Shown: one piece after another, positions 5,710 through 5,807 of the stretch
How positions within the stretch are numbered: position 1 is the first letter of the stretch
Layout: every line of letters begins with the position of its first letter
Source: CAZFYZ01 sp964523735
Lineage (GTDB): Bacteria > Armatimonadota > UBA5829
NCBI GenBank assembly: GCA_964523735.1
Contig: CAZFYZ010000182.1
Location: 1-5,807 of the forward strand
DNA: 5,807 bases
Direction: 5' to 3'
The notes under the pieces: generated by a model
Seen by the model: the letters and a program-made list of their open reading frames with translations, nothing else
Databases searched by the model: none
What the model was told of the DNA's origin: nothing
Position numbers and translations under genes: made by a program

Positions 5710-5807
5710 GGTGCTGGGTGTCATGTGTTGGGTGTTGGGGAGGTGGGCGTCCCAGGGTACCAGGTGTCGGGTGTCGGGTGTCGGGGGGTGGGCGTCCCAG
5801 GGTGTCA
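5710..5807. repeat. G-rich heptamer array nested in a 45-bp tandem repeat
   Basis: Degenerate heptamers GGTGCTG, GGTGTCA, TGTGTTG and GGTGTTG (5710-5737) are followed by GGTGGGCGTCCCAGGGT (5742-5758). Then come three perfect GGTGTCG units (5763-5783) and a second copy of GGTGGGCGTCCCAGGGT (5787-5803), 45 bases after the first. Both halves fit the four-G-run pattern for G-quadruplexes on the plus strand. The array reaches the window edge, so its full length is unknown. Confidence 0.8.

Larger units (their letters stand above)
5083..5807. other. Non-coding, repeat-rich region after the SOD gene
   Basis: No open frame here looks like a protein; those present have no Shine-Dalgarno support and run through low-complexity repeats. 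From left to right the region holds the terminator hairpin (5221-5250), a diverged CGAAAG-rich repeat family (5298-5560), and a less structured, more AT-rich stretch (5561-5709). The last stretch has one small hairpin: GCC and AGTAC (5649-5651, 5655-5659) pair with GTACT and GGC (5663-5670) around TCC. A G-rich heptamer array (5710-5807) then runs to the end of the window. Confidence 0.7.

Overview
The window suggests a GC-rich diderm (Gram-negative type) bacterium, probably an environmental lineage such as Armatimonadota or Planctomycetota. This is an inference from protein style only: a long secreted GH172/DUF2961 protein, a small outer-membrane barrel protein, and repeat-laden intergenic DNA. 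A run of ten Ns inside a gene marks it as a draft or metagenome-type assembly.

Layout, left to right. (1) A possible extended -10 promoter (87-116) lies directly before holA, the DNA polymerase III delta subunit (126-1188, +), which is interrupted by an assembly gap at 371-380. (2) Only two bases past the holA stop, a convergent minus-strand gene for a predicted outer-membrane beta-barrel protein ends (1191-1907, -). (3) Between that gene and the next one upstream on its strand lies a ~110 bp non-coding palindromic element (1926-2035) with three nested arms. (4) A large secreted GH172 (DUF2961) glycoside hydrolase with a C-terminal carbohydrate-binding-like domain follows (2075-4108, -). (5) A 281 bp divergent intergenic region separates it from a Fe/Mn superoxide dismutase (4390-5082, +), whose reading frame carries a signal peptide plus an internal, very strong ribosome binding site at the usual cytosolic start. 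(6) The last ~725 bp hold no credible gene. They contain a good hairpin terminator, a family of diverged CGAAAG-rich ~70-95 bp direct repeats, and a G-rich heptamer/45-bp repeat tract that fits the G-quadruplex pattern and runs off the window edge.

How the genes relate: holA is replication housekeeping and unrelated to the others. The GH172 enzyme and the barrel protein are co-directional and both exported, so a joint role in the envelope or in polysaccharide use is possible, but they are separated by the palindromic element and no substrate can be named. The SOD is transcribed divergently. The points most worth following are the two-start SOD, the three-armed palindromic element and the terminal G-rich repeat array. 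I saw no CRISPR array, tRNA, rRNA, transposase or defence system.
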